DNA from: Phycisphaerae bacterium
GTDB taxonomy: Bacteria > Planctomycetota > Phycisphaerae > UBA1845 > UTPLA1
Assembly (NCBI GenBank): GCA_016935885.1
Contig: JAFGQA010000264.1
Coordinates: 1 to 5,514 of the forward strand
Length of the DNA: 5,514 nt
Direction: 5' to 3'
Positions 1 through 4,806 of this stretch are shown here, one piece after another. The position numbers and the translations under genes are program-made. The notes beneath the pieces were generated by a model that did no database searches, had not been told where the DNA came from, and saw nothing but the letters and a program-made list of their open reading frames with translations. Position 1 is the first letter of the stretch; every line of letters starts with the position of its first letter.

Positions 1-6
1 CCACGC

Positions 7-44
7 TTCGGGGCAGCCCCGAACCGACGTTCCGTCTGGTTCGG
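7..44. repeat. Two overlapping short hairpins
   Basis: The first hairpin pairs 7-13 (ttcgggg) with 17-23 (ccccgaa) around the loop cag. The second pairs 19-25 (ccgaacc) with 38-44 (ggttcgg) and continues inward as 26-29 (gacg) with 33-36 (cgtc), leaving t37 as a bulge. They share bases 19-23, so they are alternative folds and cannot both form on one strand. They abut the perfect hairpin that starts at base 45. The upstream gene, if any, lies outside the window, so a 3' transcript end cannot be excluded; no T-run follows. Confidence 0.7.
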
Positions 45-83
45 CCTGCGGCCCAGCGCCTTCCCAAGGCGCTGGGCCGCAGG
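45..83. repeat. Perfect 18-bp hairpin, 3-nt loop
   Basis: The left arm 45-62 (cctgcggcccagcgcctt) is the exact reverse complement of 66-83, with loop ccc at 63-65. The stem is very GC-rich and would be highly stable as RNA or single-stranded DNA. No T-run follows, so it is not a canonical intrinsic terminator. It begins the base after one inverted repeat ends and ends the base before the next begins. Function unknown; candidates are an interspersed palindromic element, a transcript 3'-end stabiliser or an end structure of a mobile element. Confidence 0.85.
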
Positions 84-123
84 TGCATATTGCACCAGCG
101 CTGCGGCGCTGGTGCAATATGCA
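84..123. repeat. Perfect 18-bp hairpin, 4-nt loop
   Basis: The arm 84-101 (tgcatattgcaccagcgc) is the exact reverse complement of 106-123, with loop tgcg at 102-105. It directly abuts the preceding hairpin. A further pairing, 44-49 (gcctgc) with 121-126 (gcaggc), could close both hairpins into a three-way junction. The outer half of the stem is AT-richer than the inner half. It lies about 170 bp upstream of the methylase gene. Confidence 0.85.
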
Positions 124-254
124 GGCTAGACAGAGATAACGAATCAGGTCCAGGGGAGGGGAACGCGTTAATCACCGACCCCGCGACCCACGCTCAGCAC
201 CCGCACCCTGCAGATCGCGAATCCGGCACTGCAAGATTCCGCAGCGCTTTGTCT

Positions 255-282
255 TTGAACCCGGGGCGCCATCGAGTAGCAT
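255..282 (+). promoter_or_regulatory. Weak promoter candidate for the RM operon
   Basis: TTGAAC at 255-260 (5 of 6 to TTGACA) is followed after 16 bp by TAGCAT at 277-282, a poor -10 match. Transcription would start near 289, almost at the methylase start codon, giving a leaderless or near-leaderless message; this agrees with the absence of a Shine-Dalgarno sequence there. An 11-bp dyad, catca-g-tgatg at 284-294, covers the expected start point and the ATG at 292. The call rests on sequence resemblance only. Confidence 0.3.
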
Positions 283-291
283 ACATCAGTG

Positions 292-1869
292 ATGATTTCC
301 CGTTCGTCCAACATGAGTCGAACAGTAGACGCACAGGTGCTTGCGGCACCGCAGGACGACACCGTGCTTCTGTCTGTCCCCGAGGACTCTCGATCCCGCT
401 TCTTCGCCACGGCTGATCCGCACCAGCAGAAGAGCCTGGGGCAGTTTTTCACCCCTCCCCATGTCGCTGATCTCATGGCTGGTATGTTCACCCTGCATCC
501 AAAGACCGTCCGACTGCTGGATCCAGGGGCGGGGATGGGCATGCTCTCGGCGGCCGCCGTGCGCCGCCTGCTGCTGCGTCAGTCGCCCCCCCGGCGAATT
601 GAAGTGACCGCTTTCGAAGTGGACAAGGCTCTTCTCCCCTCGCTCAGGAAGACCTACGAGGTCTGCCGCGCCGCGTGTGAACAGGCAGGGACGGATTTCA
701 TGGCCACTGTTCGGAACGAGGACTTCATCGCTGAAGGCGCACAGATGGTGAGGAATGATCTCTTCTCGTGCTCACCGGTATCCTTTGACGCTGCGATCGT
801 GAACCCCCCGTACGGAAAGCTTTCGACGACATCGGCAAGGTACCGCATGCTGCGCGGCGTGAGCGCGGAGACCACGAACCTGTACACGGCCTTCCTGAAT
901 CTCGTGATCGAGCTCCTGCGAGAGGACGGCGAACTCGTTGCCATTACACCGCGCAGTTTCTGTAACGGCCCGTACTTCAAGCCATTTCGACAGAGACTGC
1001 TCGAACGCATGTCTATCCGAAGAATCCACGTGTTCGAGTCGCGTACGGCCGCCTTCCGGCATGATGACGTACTGCAAGAGAACATCATCTTCCACGCTGT
1101 GAAGCAAACTCGCACCGGCCAACCCATCGAGGTCTCGCAGAGCGCCGGCGAAGCGGGCGCCCGGATCGAAACGCGCAGTTTTCCTTCCGCGGAAATCGTG
1201 TCACCGATAGACCAGGAGTCGTTCATCCATCTCCCCACATCGCAACAGCATCTGCAGGCACGTTCCGACATCTCGCGACTAAGCGCCTCCCTCGCGACAC
1301 TTGGCCTGCAAGTCTCCACCGGGCGTGTCGTTGATTTTCGCGCAAGGCAACACATTCACCAAAACGCCGGCCCCGGCACGTGTCCACTCATCTATCCATG
1401 CCACTTCAAAGGGCTCTTTGTCGCCTGGCCCAAGGAACCATCCCGCAAGCCGAATGCCATTTGCGACAGCAGTGAAACGCAGAACCTCCTTGTGTCGGCG
1501 GGCATCTACGTCTTGACCAAACGGTTCACGTCAAAGGAAGAGCGGCGGAGGGTCGTCGCATGCATCTACGATCCCGGCCGCATCAAGGGCCAGAACGTCG
1601 GCTTTGAGAACCACTTGAACTACTTTCACGAGTCGGGTGCGGGCTTGGAAATGCCACTTGCGAAGGGCTTGTGGGCCTATCTGAATTCATCCGTTCTTGA
1701 CCTGTATTTCCGCCAGTTCAATGGGCACACCCAGGTCAACGCAACCGATCTTCGTAACGTTCGCTTTCCGACCAAGGAGCAGTTGCGATCCATCGGCAGT
1801 CGAATCGGTGACGTAACACCGGATCAAGATGCCATCGACGCTATTGTAACCCAGGAGTTGAATGAATGA
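292..1869 (+). CDS. Type II N6-adenine DNA methyltransferase (PstI/BsuBI-type RM)
   Basis: This 525-aa protein should transfer methyl from S-adenosylmethionine to N6 of adenine in a short DNA site, protecting host DNA from the endonuclease encoded next. Residues below count from the ATG at 292. Visible motifs: motif X-like SLGQFFTPPHVADLMAGMF (48-66), SAM-binding motif I DPGAGMGML (77-85), acidic E109 in the FEVD segment, NEDF (142-145), and catalytic motif IV NPPYGKL (171-177). This N-terminal catalytic order is that of gamma-class N6-A enzymes. The C-terminal half should be the target-recognition domain and ends with a QVNATDLRNVRFP segment (481-493). Length matches M.PstI/M.BsuBI (about 500 aa). 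The start is uncertain: GTG 289, ATG 292 and ATG 313 are in frame and none has a clear ribosome-binding site. The stop overlaps the endonuclease gene by 4 nt. No controller gene is visible. Confidence 0.93.
   Translation: MISRSSNMSRTVDAQVLAAPQDDTVLLSVPEDSRSRFFATADPHQQKSLGQFFTPPHVADLMAGMFTLHPKTVRLLDPGAGMGMLSAAAVRRLLLRQSPPRRIEVTAFEVDKALLPSLRKTYEVCRAACEQAGTDFMATVRNEDFIAEGAQMVRNDLFSCSPVSFDAAIVNPPYGKLSTTSARYRMLRGVSAETTNLYTAFLNLVIELLREDGELVAITPRSFCNGPYFKPFRQRLLERMSIRRIHVFESRTAAFRHDDVLQENIIFHAVKQTRTGQPIEVSQSAGEAGARIETRSFPSAEIVSPIDQESFIHLPTSQQHLQARSDISRLSASLATLGLQVSTGRVVDFRARQHIHQNAGPGTCPLIYPCHFKGLFVAWPKEPSRKPNAICDSSETQNLLVSAGIYVLTKRFTSKEERRRVVACIYDPGRIKGQNVGFENHLNYFHESGAGLEMPLAKGLWAYLNSSVLDLYFRQFNGHTQVNATDLRNVRFPTKEQLRSIGSRIGDVTPDQDAIDAIVTQELNE
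1853..1857 (+). promoter_or_regulatory. Ribosome binding site of the endonuclease gene
   Basis: AGGAG lies 8 nt before the ATG at 1866, inside the last codons of the methylase. It fixes the endonuclease start at 1866 over the out-of-frame ATG at 1862. With the ATGA overlap it suggests translational coupling, so the endonuclease is made only from messages that already carry the methylase. Confidence 0.75.
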
Positions 1870-2852
1870 GTCCAGTGATCGGCAAGTCCAAACCGCGCGG
1901 ATCCCGCCGGCTCAAGGAGGCCTTGAGCATCCTCCGGGCACTGGGTTTTGGCCCCAAGCAGAGCAACGACGTCGCAGGCTATGTTCTTCTGGCCTTTCTT
2001 GATCTTGGCCCACACGATCCCTGGGCGGAAGCTCATGATCCGTTGTGCGGCATCACCCCGATCATTGATTTTATCGCGGGCAAGTATCGTGTTCGTTACG
2101 CCCCGAACACGCGCGAGACCATACGCGACGAGGCCGTGAAGTATTTTGTTGAAGAGGGAGTTCTGGTCAAAAACCCGGATGATCCCAGCAGACCGACGAA
2201 TAGCGGGAAGACGGTCTACCAGATCGAACAGACTGCTCTCGCGTTATGCCGCACGTTTCAGAGCCCGGCTTGGGACGCTACGCTCAAACGCTATCTGGCG
2301 ACGCGCGGGCAGATCAAGCGTGAGTTGCAGCGTGGGCGCGAACTTGCCCGGATACCGGTTCACCTGCCTTCCCGGCGAAAGATCACCCTTTCACCGGGCG
2401 GACAAAATCCTCTCATCAAGGCATTTATTGAGGAGTTTTGCGCGAAGTTCGTTCCCGGCGGTGTCGTGCTGTATGTGGGCGATGCGGAGAACAAATTCCG
2501 GTTCTATGAGGCCGCGTACCTTCGCCGGCTGGGTGTCGTGATCGACTCTGCCGCCAAAATGCCGGATGTCGTGGTCCACGATCCGAAGCGGGATTGGCTC
2601 GTGATCGGTGAGGCGGTTACCAGCGCGGGGGTCGTAGATGGCAAGCGACGTCGAGAACTCAAGGATCTGTTCGCCGGTTTTCGCAAAGGTCTTGTTTTCG
2701 TAACAGCCTTCGAGTCTCGTGATGCGATGGGCCGCTTCTTGAGCCAGATATCCTGGGAGACCGAGGTCTGGATCGCCGAAGACCCCGACCATGTCGTGCA
2801 CTTCAACGGCGAGCGGTTTCTCGGCCCCTATCCCGACACCGTGATGCGATAG
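1866..2852 (+). CDS. BsuBI/PstI-family Type II restriction endonuclease
   Basis: This 328-aa protein is predicted to cut unmethylated DNA at a palindromic site; the founding members R.PstI and R.BsuBI recognise CTGCAG and are of similar size (about 320 aa). The N-terminal part (about 15-165) looks like the family's helical DNA-binding domain, with the characteristic stretches DPLCGITPIIDFI (58-70), RYAPNTRETIRDE (77-89) and NPDDPSRPTNSGKTVYQIE (103-121). The C-terminal nuclease domain has VLYVGDAENK (201-210), PDVVVHD (233-239), WLVIGEAVTSAG (244-255), FVTAF (278-282) and the strongly conserved WETEVWIAEDPDHVVHFNG (297-315). D234 and E249 fit a PD-(D/E)xK core, but the usual Lys position two after E249 is V251. 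It follows the methylase in one operon. The exact cut site is inferred from the family. Confidence 0.93.
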   Translation: MSPVIGKSKPRGSRRLKEALSILRALGFGPKQSNDVAGYVLLAFLDLGPHDPWAEAHDPLCGITPIIDFIAGKYRVRYAPNTRETIRDEAVKYFVEEGVLVKNPDDPSRPTNSGKTVYQIEQTALALCRTFQSPAWDATLKRYLATRGQIKRELQRGRELARIPVHLPSRRKITLSPGGQNPLIKAFIEEFCAKFVPGGVVLYVGDAENKFRFYEAAYLRRLGVVIDSAAKMPDVVVHDPKRDWLVIGEAVTSAGVVDGKRRRELKDLFAGFRKGLVFVTAFESRDAMGRFLSQISWETEVWIAEDPDHVVHFNGERFLGPYPDTVMR

Positions 2853-2904
2853 CGCCCCGCCGAACCCGGTCAACGCGGAACGGATTCATGGGCGGTCGCT
2901 CGGG

Positions 2905-2924
2905 GTCGTCGCCTGTCGTCGCCT
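2905..2924. repeat. Tandem 10-bp duplication
   Basis: The unit gtcgtcgcct occurs twice back to back (2905-2914 and 2915-2924) and is followed by ggggtcg, which echoes the ggggtcg just before the array (2903-2909). The block sits about 50 bp after the endonuclease stop in GC-rich noncoding DNA. It looks like a small slippage duplication; no function is apparent. Confidence 0.7.
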
Positions 2925-2971
2925 GGGGTCGGACCACAGGTCTTCTGAGGGCACCAACGACTTACGACGGG

Positions 2972-3034
2972 AAAACGCCTGGAATGGGGCCTTTCCTCCG
3001 GAGGCGGATCAGCCAAGGCTGAGGAGGCGTTTTT
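2972..3034. terminator. Terminator-like branched fold after the RM operon
   Basis: The arm 2972-2980 (aaaacgcct) pairs exactly with 3025-3033 (aggcgtttt), and the right arm runs into a T5 tract (3030-3034). Inside are the palindrome cctccggagg (2995-3004) and a small hairpin, cagcc (3010-3014) with ggctg (3017-3021). A multibranched stem ending in a U-run, about 120 bp after the endonuclease stop, would suit intrinsic termination. It is not the compact single hairpin of a textbook terminator, and the A-run at the left end would allow some action on the other strand. Confidence 0.4.
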
Positions 3035-3112
3035 CGCGGGCGTTTTCAGCTTCCAAGCGCAGTCCGGCGGAGGTGGAACGCCGCCCTCCAGAGTTTGCTG
3101 CTCGTTTCTCAA

Positions 3113-3198
3113 CGTCTAGTTATATATCGACATAGGTGCATATAGCGTCTAGATATAGCTAGACAGGATACACATCCACGTCTATATATATCTCTACA
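3113..3198. promoter_or_regulatory. Three operator-like sites at an exact 33-bp period
   Basis: The hexamer cgtcta starts at 3113, 3146 and 3179, exactly 33 bp apart. Over the first 20 positions of each unit the three copies are identical at 14 (cgtcta, tata at 9-12, t at 15, aca at 18-20). The middle copy holds a perfect dyad, gtctag (3147-3152) N6 ctagac (3159-3164). The first copy keeps the left half (gtctag) and 4 of 6 bases of the right half; the third keeps 5 of 6 left and 4 of 6 right. A 33-bp spacing is about three helical turns, so sites would lie on one face of the DNA. The block is strikingly AT-rich against its surroundings and sits just before the HTH gene, its likely ligand being that HTH protein. 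Confidence 0.75.
3160..3188 (+). promoter_or_regulatory. Promoter of the HTH/Fic operon
   Basis: TAGACA at 3160-3165 (5 of 6 to TTGACA) is followed by exactly 17 bp and TATATA at 3183-3188, placing the transcript start near 3195 and leaving a leader of about 60 nt. The -35 element overlaps the right arm of the perfect dyad and the -10 element overlaps the third operator copy, so a repressor bound there would block RNA polymerase. A weaker copy of the arrangement, TCGACA 3127-3132 with 17 bp to TAGATA 3150-3155, lies one 33-bp unit upstream. The leader has a small hairpin, tggct (3213-3217) with agcca (3223-3227). Confidence 0.6.
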
Positions 3199-3243
3199 AA
3201 GATCAGGACTGGTGGCTTTGTGAGCCAGAGGAAAAGCCGAATT

Positions 3244-3250
3244 AAGGAGA
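3244..3250 (+). promoter_or_regulatory. Strong ribosome binding site of the HTH gene
   Basis: AAGGAGA lies 7 nt before the ATG at 3258. It is the strongest Shine-Dalgarno sequence in the window and fixes the start of the HTH gene. The Fic gene has nothing comparable, which fits more HTH protein than Fic protein being made. Confidence 0.85.
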
Positions 3251-3257
3251 TGGGAAT

Positions 3258-3722
3258 ATGAAACGCAAAACAGAACTTGTACGGCAGCAACTGGAAAGGA
3301 CGCTGAGGCGATTCGAGCCGCTGAGAGCGTCGGCGCCCCCAGTCAAGGGGTGGATCCGCGCCATCAGGGATGCCCTGGGCATGAACGGAAGGCAATTCGC
3401 CGACCGTCTCGGCGAACACCGATCCGGCACAAAGCAGATCGAACAGCGCGAGGTGACGGGGGCTCTCACCCTCAAAACCATGCGCAGGGCCGCCGAGGCG
3501 CTGGACTGCATCTTCGTCTACGGCTTTGTCCCCCGAACAAGCCTGGATGAAGCCGTTCGCAATCAAGCCAAGCAACTGGCAGCCAAACGACTCGCCCAGG
3601 CCTCCCACACCATGGCGCTGGAAGATCAGGCGCTCAGCGCAAAGGAGAACGAGAAGATCCTGTCGGAGATGGTGGACGAGATCGTGGATAAGATGCCCCC
3701 CGACTTGTGGAACAAATCATGA
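3258..3722 (+). CDS. Mobile mystery protein A: HTH regulator, probable antitoxin
   Basis: This 154-aa basic protein matches what I recall of the 'mobile mystery protein A' family, a helix-turn-helix protein nearly always encoded just before a Fic-domain 'mobile mystery protein B'. Residues 1-30 are charged and probably helical. Residues about 32-83 form an XRE-like HTH (WIRAIRDALGMNGRQFADRL, then a turn and KQIEQREVTG, then LTLKTMRRAAEALDC). The segment CIFVYGFVP (84-92) follows, then a charged helical tail (about 97-145). In the tail, TMALED (118-123) resembles the (S/T)xxxE(G/N) inhibitory motif of Fic antitoxins, with D for G/N. Likely roles are binding the phased operators upstream to repress its own operon and possibly restraining the Fic protein; both are inferred. 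Its stop overlaps the Fic start by 4 nt. Confidence 0.88.
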   Translation: MKRKTELVRQQLERTLRRFEPLRASAPPVKGWIRAIRDALGMNGRQFADRLGEHRSGTKQIEQREVTGALTLKTMRRAAEALDCIFVYGFVPRTSLDEAVRNQAKQLAAKRLAQASHTMALEDQALSAKENEKILSEMVDEIVDKMPPDLWNKS

Positions 3723-4306
3723 TGGATATCCAATATCCGGAAGGCGCCACGCCCATTGATCCAGACGAAGCGGAAGGTCTGCTTCTTACGCACATAACCA
3801 CACGCGGTGAACTGGATCGCTGGGAACAGGACAATATCGTCGAGGCCTTGACCTGGCTGGAAAGGTCAAGGCCGACAGAAATCCTGAACGAGCAGTTCAT
3901 CAAGGAGCTTCACCGGCGGATGTTCGGCAATGTCTGGAAATGGGCCGGGCAGTTTCGCCGAAGCGACAAGAATCTCGGCGGACCATGGCATCAGATCCCG
4001 ACGAGCCTGAGGAGTCTCTGCGATGATGCACGCTTGTGGGTGGAGCAACGGGAGGAATCACCCGATGAGATCGGTGCCCGGTTTCACCACCGGCTGGTAT
4101 GCGTTCATCCGTTTCCCAACGGCAACGGCCGGCACGCGCGACTGACGACGGATGTGCTCCTCGAGAACGTCCTCAAATGCCCGAGGTTCACATGGGGACG
4201 CGAGGATTTGTCGAGATCCGGCAGTGCCCGGCAAAGATACATCGCCGCGCTCCAGGCCGCGGATGGACACAACTACAAGCCGCTGCTGGAATTCGTGCGG
4301 ACGTAG
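3719..4306 (+). CDS. Mobile mystery protein B: Fic-domain protein, probable toxin
   Basis: This 195-aa protein has a Fic core. Fic enzymes usually transfer AMP from ATP to Ser/Thr/Tyr of a target protein. The motif HPFPNGNGRHAR is at 130-141, with catalytic H130 and anion-binding G135/N136/G137/R138. The usual D/E after HPFx, which helps hold Mg2+, is N134 here. Other family hallmarks are EGATPIDPDEAEGLLLTHIT (8-27), ELHRRMFGNVWKWAGQFR (63-80), RSDKN (81-85) and the QIP segment (92-94) as the flap. PDEAEG (15-20) resembles a class II inhibitory motif with P in the S/T position. Start chosen at ATG 3719 (ATGA overlap with the HTH gene); ATG 3722 and GTG 3707 are alternatives. No strong ribosome binding site is present, so translation is probably coupled. 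A toxin role is inferred from the pairing; the target is unknown. Confidence 0.88.
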   Translation: MMDIQYPEGATPIDPDEAEGLLLTHITTRGELDRWEQDNIVEALTWLERSRPTEILNEQFIKELHRRMFGNVWKWAGQFRRSDKNLGGPWHQIPTSLRSLCDDARLWVEQREESPDEIGARFHHRLVCVHPFPNGNGRHARLTTDVLLENVLKCPRFTWGREDLSRSGSARQRYIAALQAADGHNYKPLLEFVRT

Positions 4307-4334
4307 CGGCGAGCGGGACAGGGGAAGAAGGTTA

Positions 4335-4466
4335 ACCGCGAAAAGACGCAGAACACGCAAAGAAGGAATTACCACGGAGGACACGGAGACACGGAGAAGA
4401 GGTCGGCCGCGAAAAAACGCAGAAGACGCAAAAAAAAGAAAGAACCACGGAGACATGGAGAAGAGA
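4335..4466. repeat. Tandem pair of about 72-bp CGCAGAA/CACGGAG repeats
   Basis: Each copy starts with ccgcgaaaa followed by acgcagaa and acgcaaa, and ends in accacggag followed by acacggag-like units and gaagag. The ccgcg starts are at 4336 and 4407 (71 bp apart) and the accacgg segments at 4371 and 4444 (73 bp apart). The CACGGAG part is itself repetitive at 9-10 bp. Elements of this look are familiar as interspersed noncoding repeats in many environmental bacterial genomes; that is recollection, not a search result. Confidence 0.75.
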
Positions 4467-4480
4467 GACGAATGGGGTGG

Positions 4481-4518
4481 TGCGCGGACCGTTGGGCTGA
4501 AAACCATCCTGACCGGTC
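4481..4518. repeat. 38-bp dispersed repeat, copy 1
   Basis: The core gttgggctga is at 4491-4500. It matches copy 2 at 33 of 38 positions. It follows the CACGGAG tandem repeat directly and ends in the 8-bp palindrome gaccggtc (4511-4518), whose last five bases can also pair with gaccg at 4487-4491. Confidence 0.75.
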
Positions 4519-4573
4519 ACAAGTCAAAGAAGAAGGGCAACCGTGGATTTCGCTGATTACGCGAACGAGGTGA

Positions 4574-4611
4574 TGCGCGGACTGTTGGGCTGAATACCAT
4601 CTAGACCGGTT
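4574..4611. repeat. 38-bp dispersed repeat, copy 2
   Basis: The core gttgggctga is at 4584-4593. It matches copy 1 at 33 and copy 3 at 31 of 38 positions. It is preceded by a different short sequence, tggatttcgctgattacgcg (4543-4562), itself of a kind often seen as a bacterial microrepeat. Confidence 0.75.
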
Positions 4612-4660
4612 GCAGGGCGAAGATGGTCCACGGAACACACCGAAGGACACGGGAAAAGAA

Positions 4661-4690
4661 AAACCACTAATCCACACTAATCGACACTAA
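4661..4690. repeat. Three 10-bp units ending in cactaa
   Basis: The units at 4661-4670, 4671-4680 and 4681-4690 each end in cactaa; the second and third differ only by c/g at their third base (tccacactaa and tcgacactaa). The array precedes copy 3 of the 38-bp repeat. A degenerate CACGGAG-like stretch, ccacggaacacaccgaagg, lies before it at 4628-4646. Confidence 0.7.
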
Positions 4691-4713
4691 GGAAGAGGGG
4701 TTCATGGGGGTAA

Positions 4714-4751
4714 TGGGCAAACCGTTGGGCTCAATACCATCCAGACCCGTT
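4714..4751. repeat. 38-bp dispersed repeat, copy 3
   Basis: The core gttgggct is at 4724-4731. It matches copy 2 at 31 of 38 positions and is the most diverged copy, with changes in the first seven bases. It lies between the 10-bp cactaa array and the inverted CACGGAG copy. Confidence 0.7.
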
Positions 4752-4758
4752 ACGCAGC

Positions 4759-4790
4759 CTTCTTCTCCGTGTCTCCGTGCCCTCCGTGGT
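4759..4790. repeat. Inverted copy of the CACGGAG element
   Basis: The reverse complement of this 32-bp stretch matches 4371-4402 at 30 of 32 positions. It ends 16 bp beyond the stop codon of the DHS-like gene. Together the two copies form a long inverted repeat enclosing the rest of the repeat region, about 420 bp from end to end. Confidence 0.8.
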
Positions 4791-4806
4791 TCCTCCGCTC
4801 CGCCCG

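Larger units (their letters stand above)
4307..4806. other. Convergent intergenic region made of mixed repeats
   Basis: Five hundred bases between the converging Fic operon and DHS-like gene hold no credible gene. Reading frames here are arginine/lysine- or serine/proline-rich translations of short repeats. The content is a two-copy tandem element (4335-4466), three dispersed copies of a 38-bp element, a 10-bp triplet array, and an inverted copy of part of the first element next to the DHS-like stop. No compact hairpin with a T-run ends either operon. Confidence 0.75.

Noticed and set aside
7..123. Integron attC site or intrinsic terminator
   Set aside because: There is no convincing attC core pair (GTTRRRY-type) or integrase, and none of the stems is followed by a T-run.
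124..291. Small controller (C) protein gene upstream of the RM genes
   Set aside because: No HTH-like reading frame of suitable length exists there; the frame at 90-416 mostly overlaps the methylase and has no HTH pattern.
654..1355. 233-codon open frame on the minus strand opposite the methylase
   Set aside because: It lies wholly inside the methylase, whose SAM and NPPY motifs establish the plus frame. Its translation is Ser/Arg/Cys-rich with no recognisable domain.
2391..2873. 160-codon open frame on the minus strand opposite the endonuclease
   Set aside because: It is a shadow of the endonuclease C-terminal domain, with no family features of its own and no ribosome binding site considered convincing.
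2870..3112. 80-codon minus-strand frame in the gap between the modules
   Set aside because: Its Pro/Arg-rich composition comes from the palindromes and GC-rich repeats there. It has no domain and covers the terminator-like fold.
3258..4306. phd/doc, vapBC or hipBA-type module
   Set aside because: The second gene has HPFxxGNGRxxR, not the Doc HxFxDxNKR motif, and there is no PIN or kinase domain. The pair fits mobile mystery A/B throughout.
4335..4470. CRISPR array
   Set aside because: There are only two diverged tandem copies, with no uniform direct repeat or unique spacers, and no cas genes.
4058..4556. Plus and minus frames of 134-149 codons over the repeat region
   Set aside because: They are translations of the CACGGAG/CGCAGAA repeats and their complements, typical false genes in such regions.
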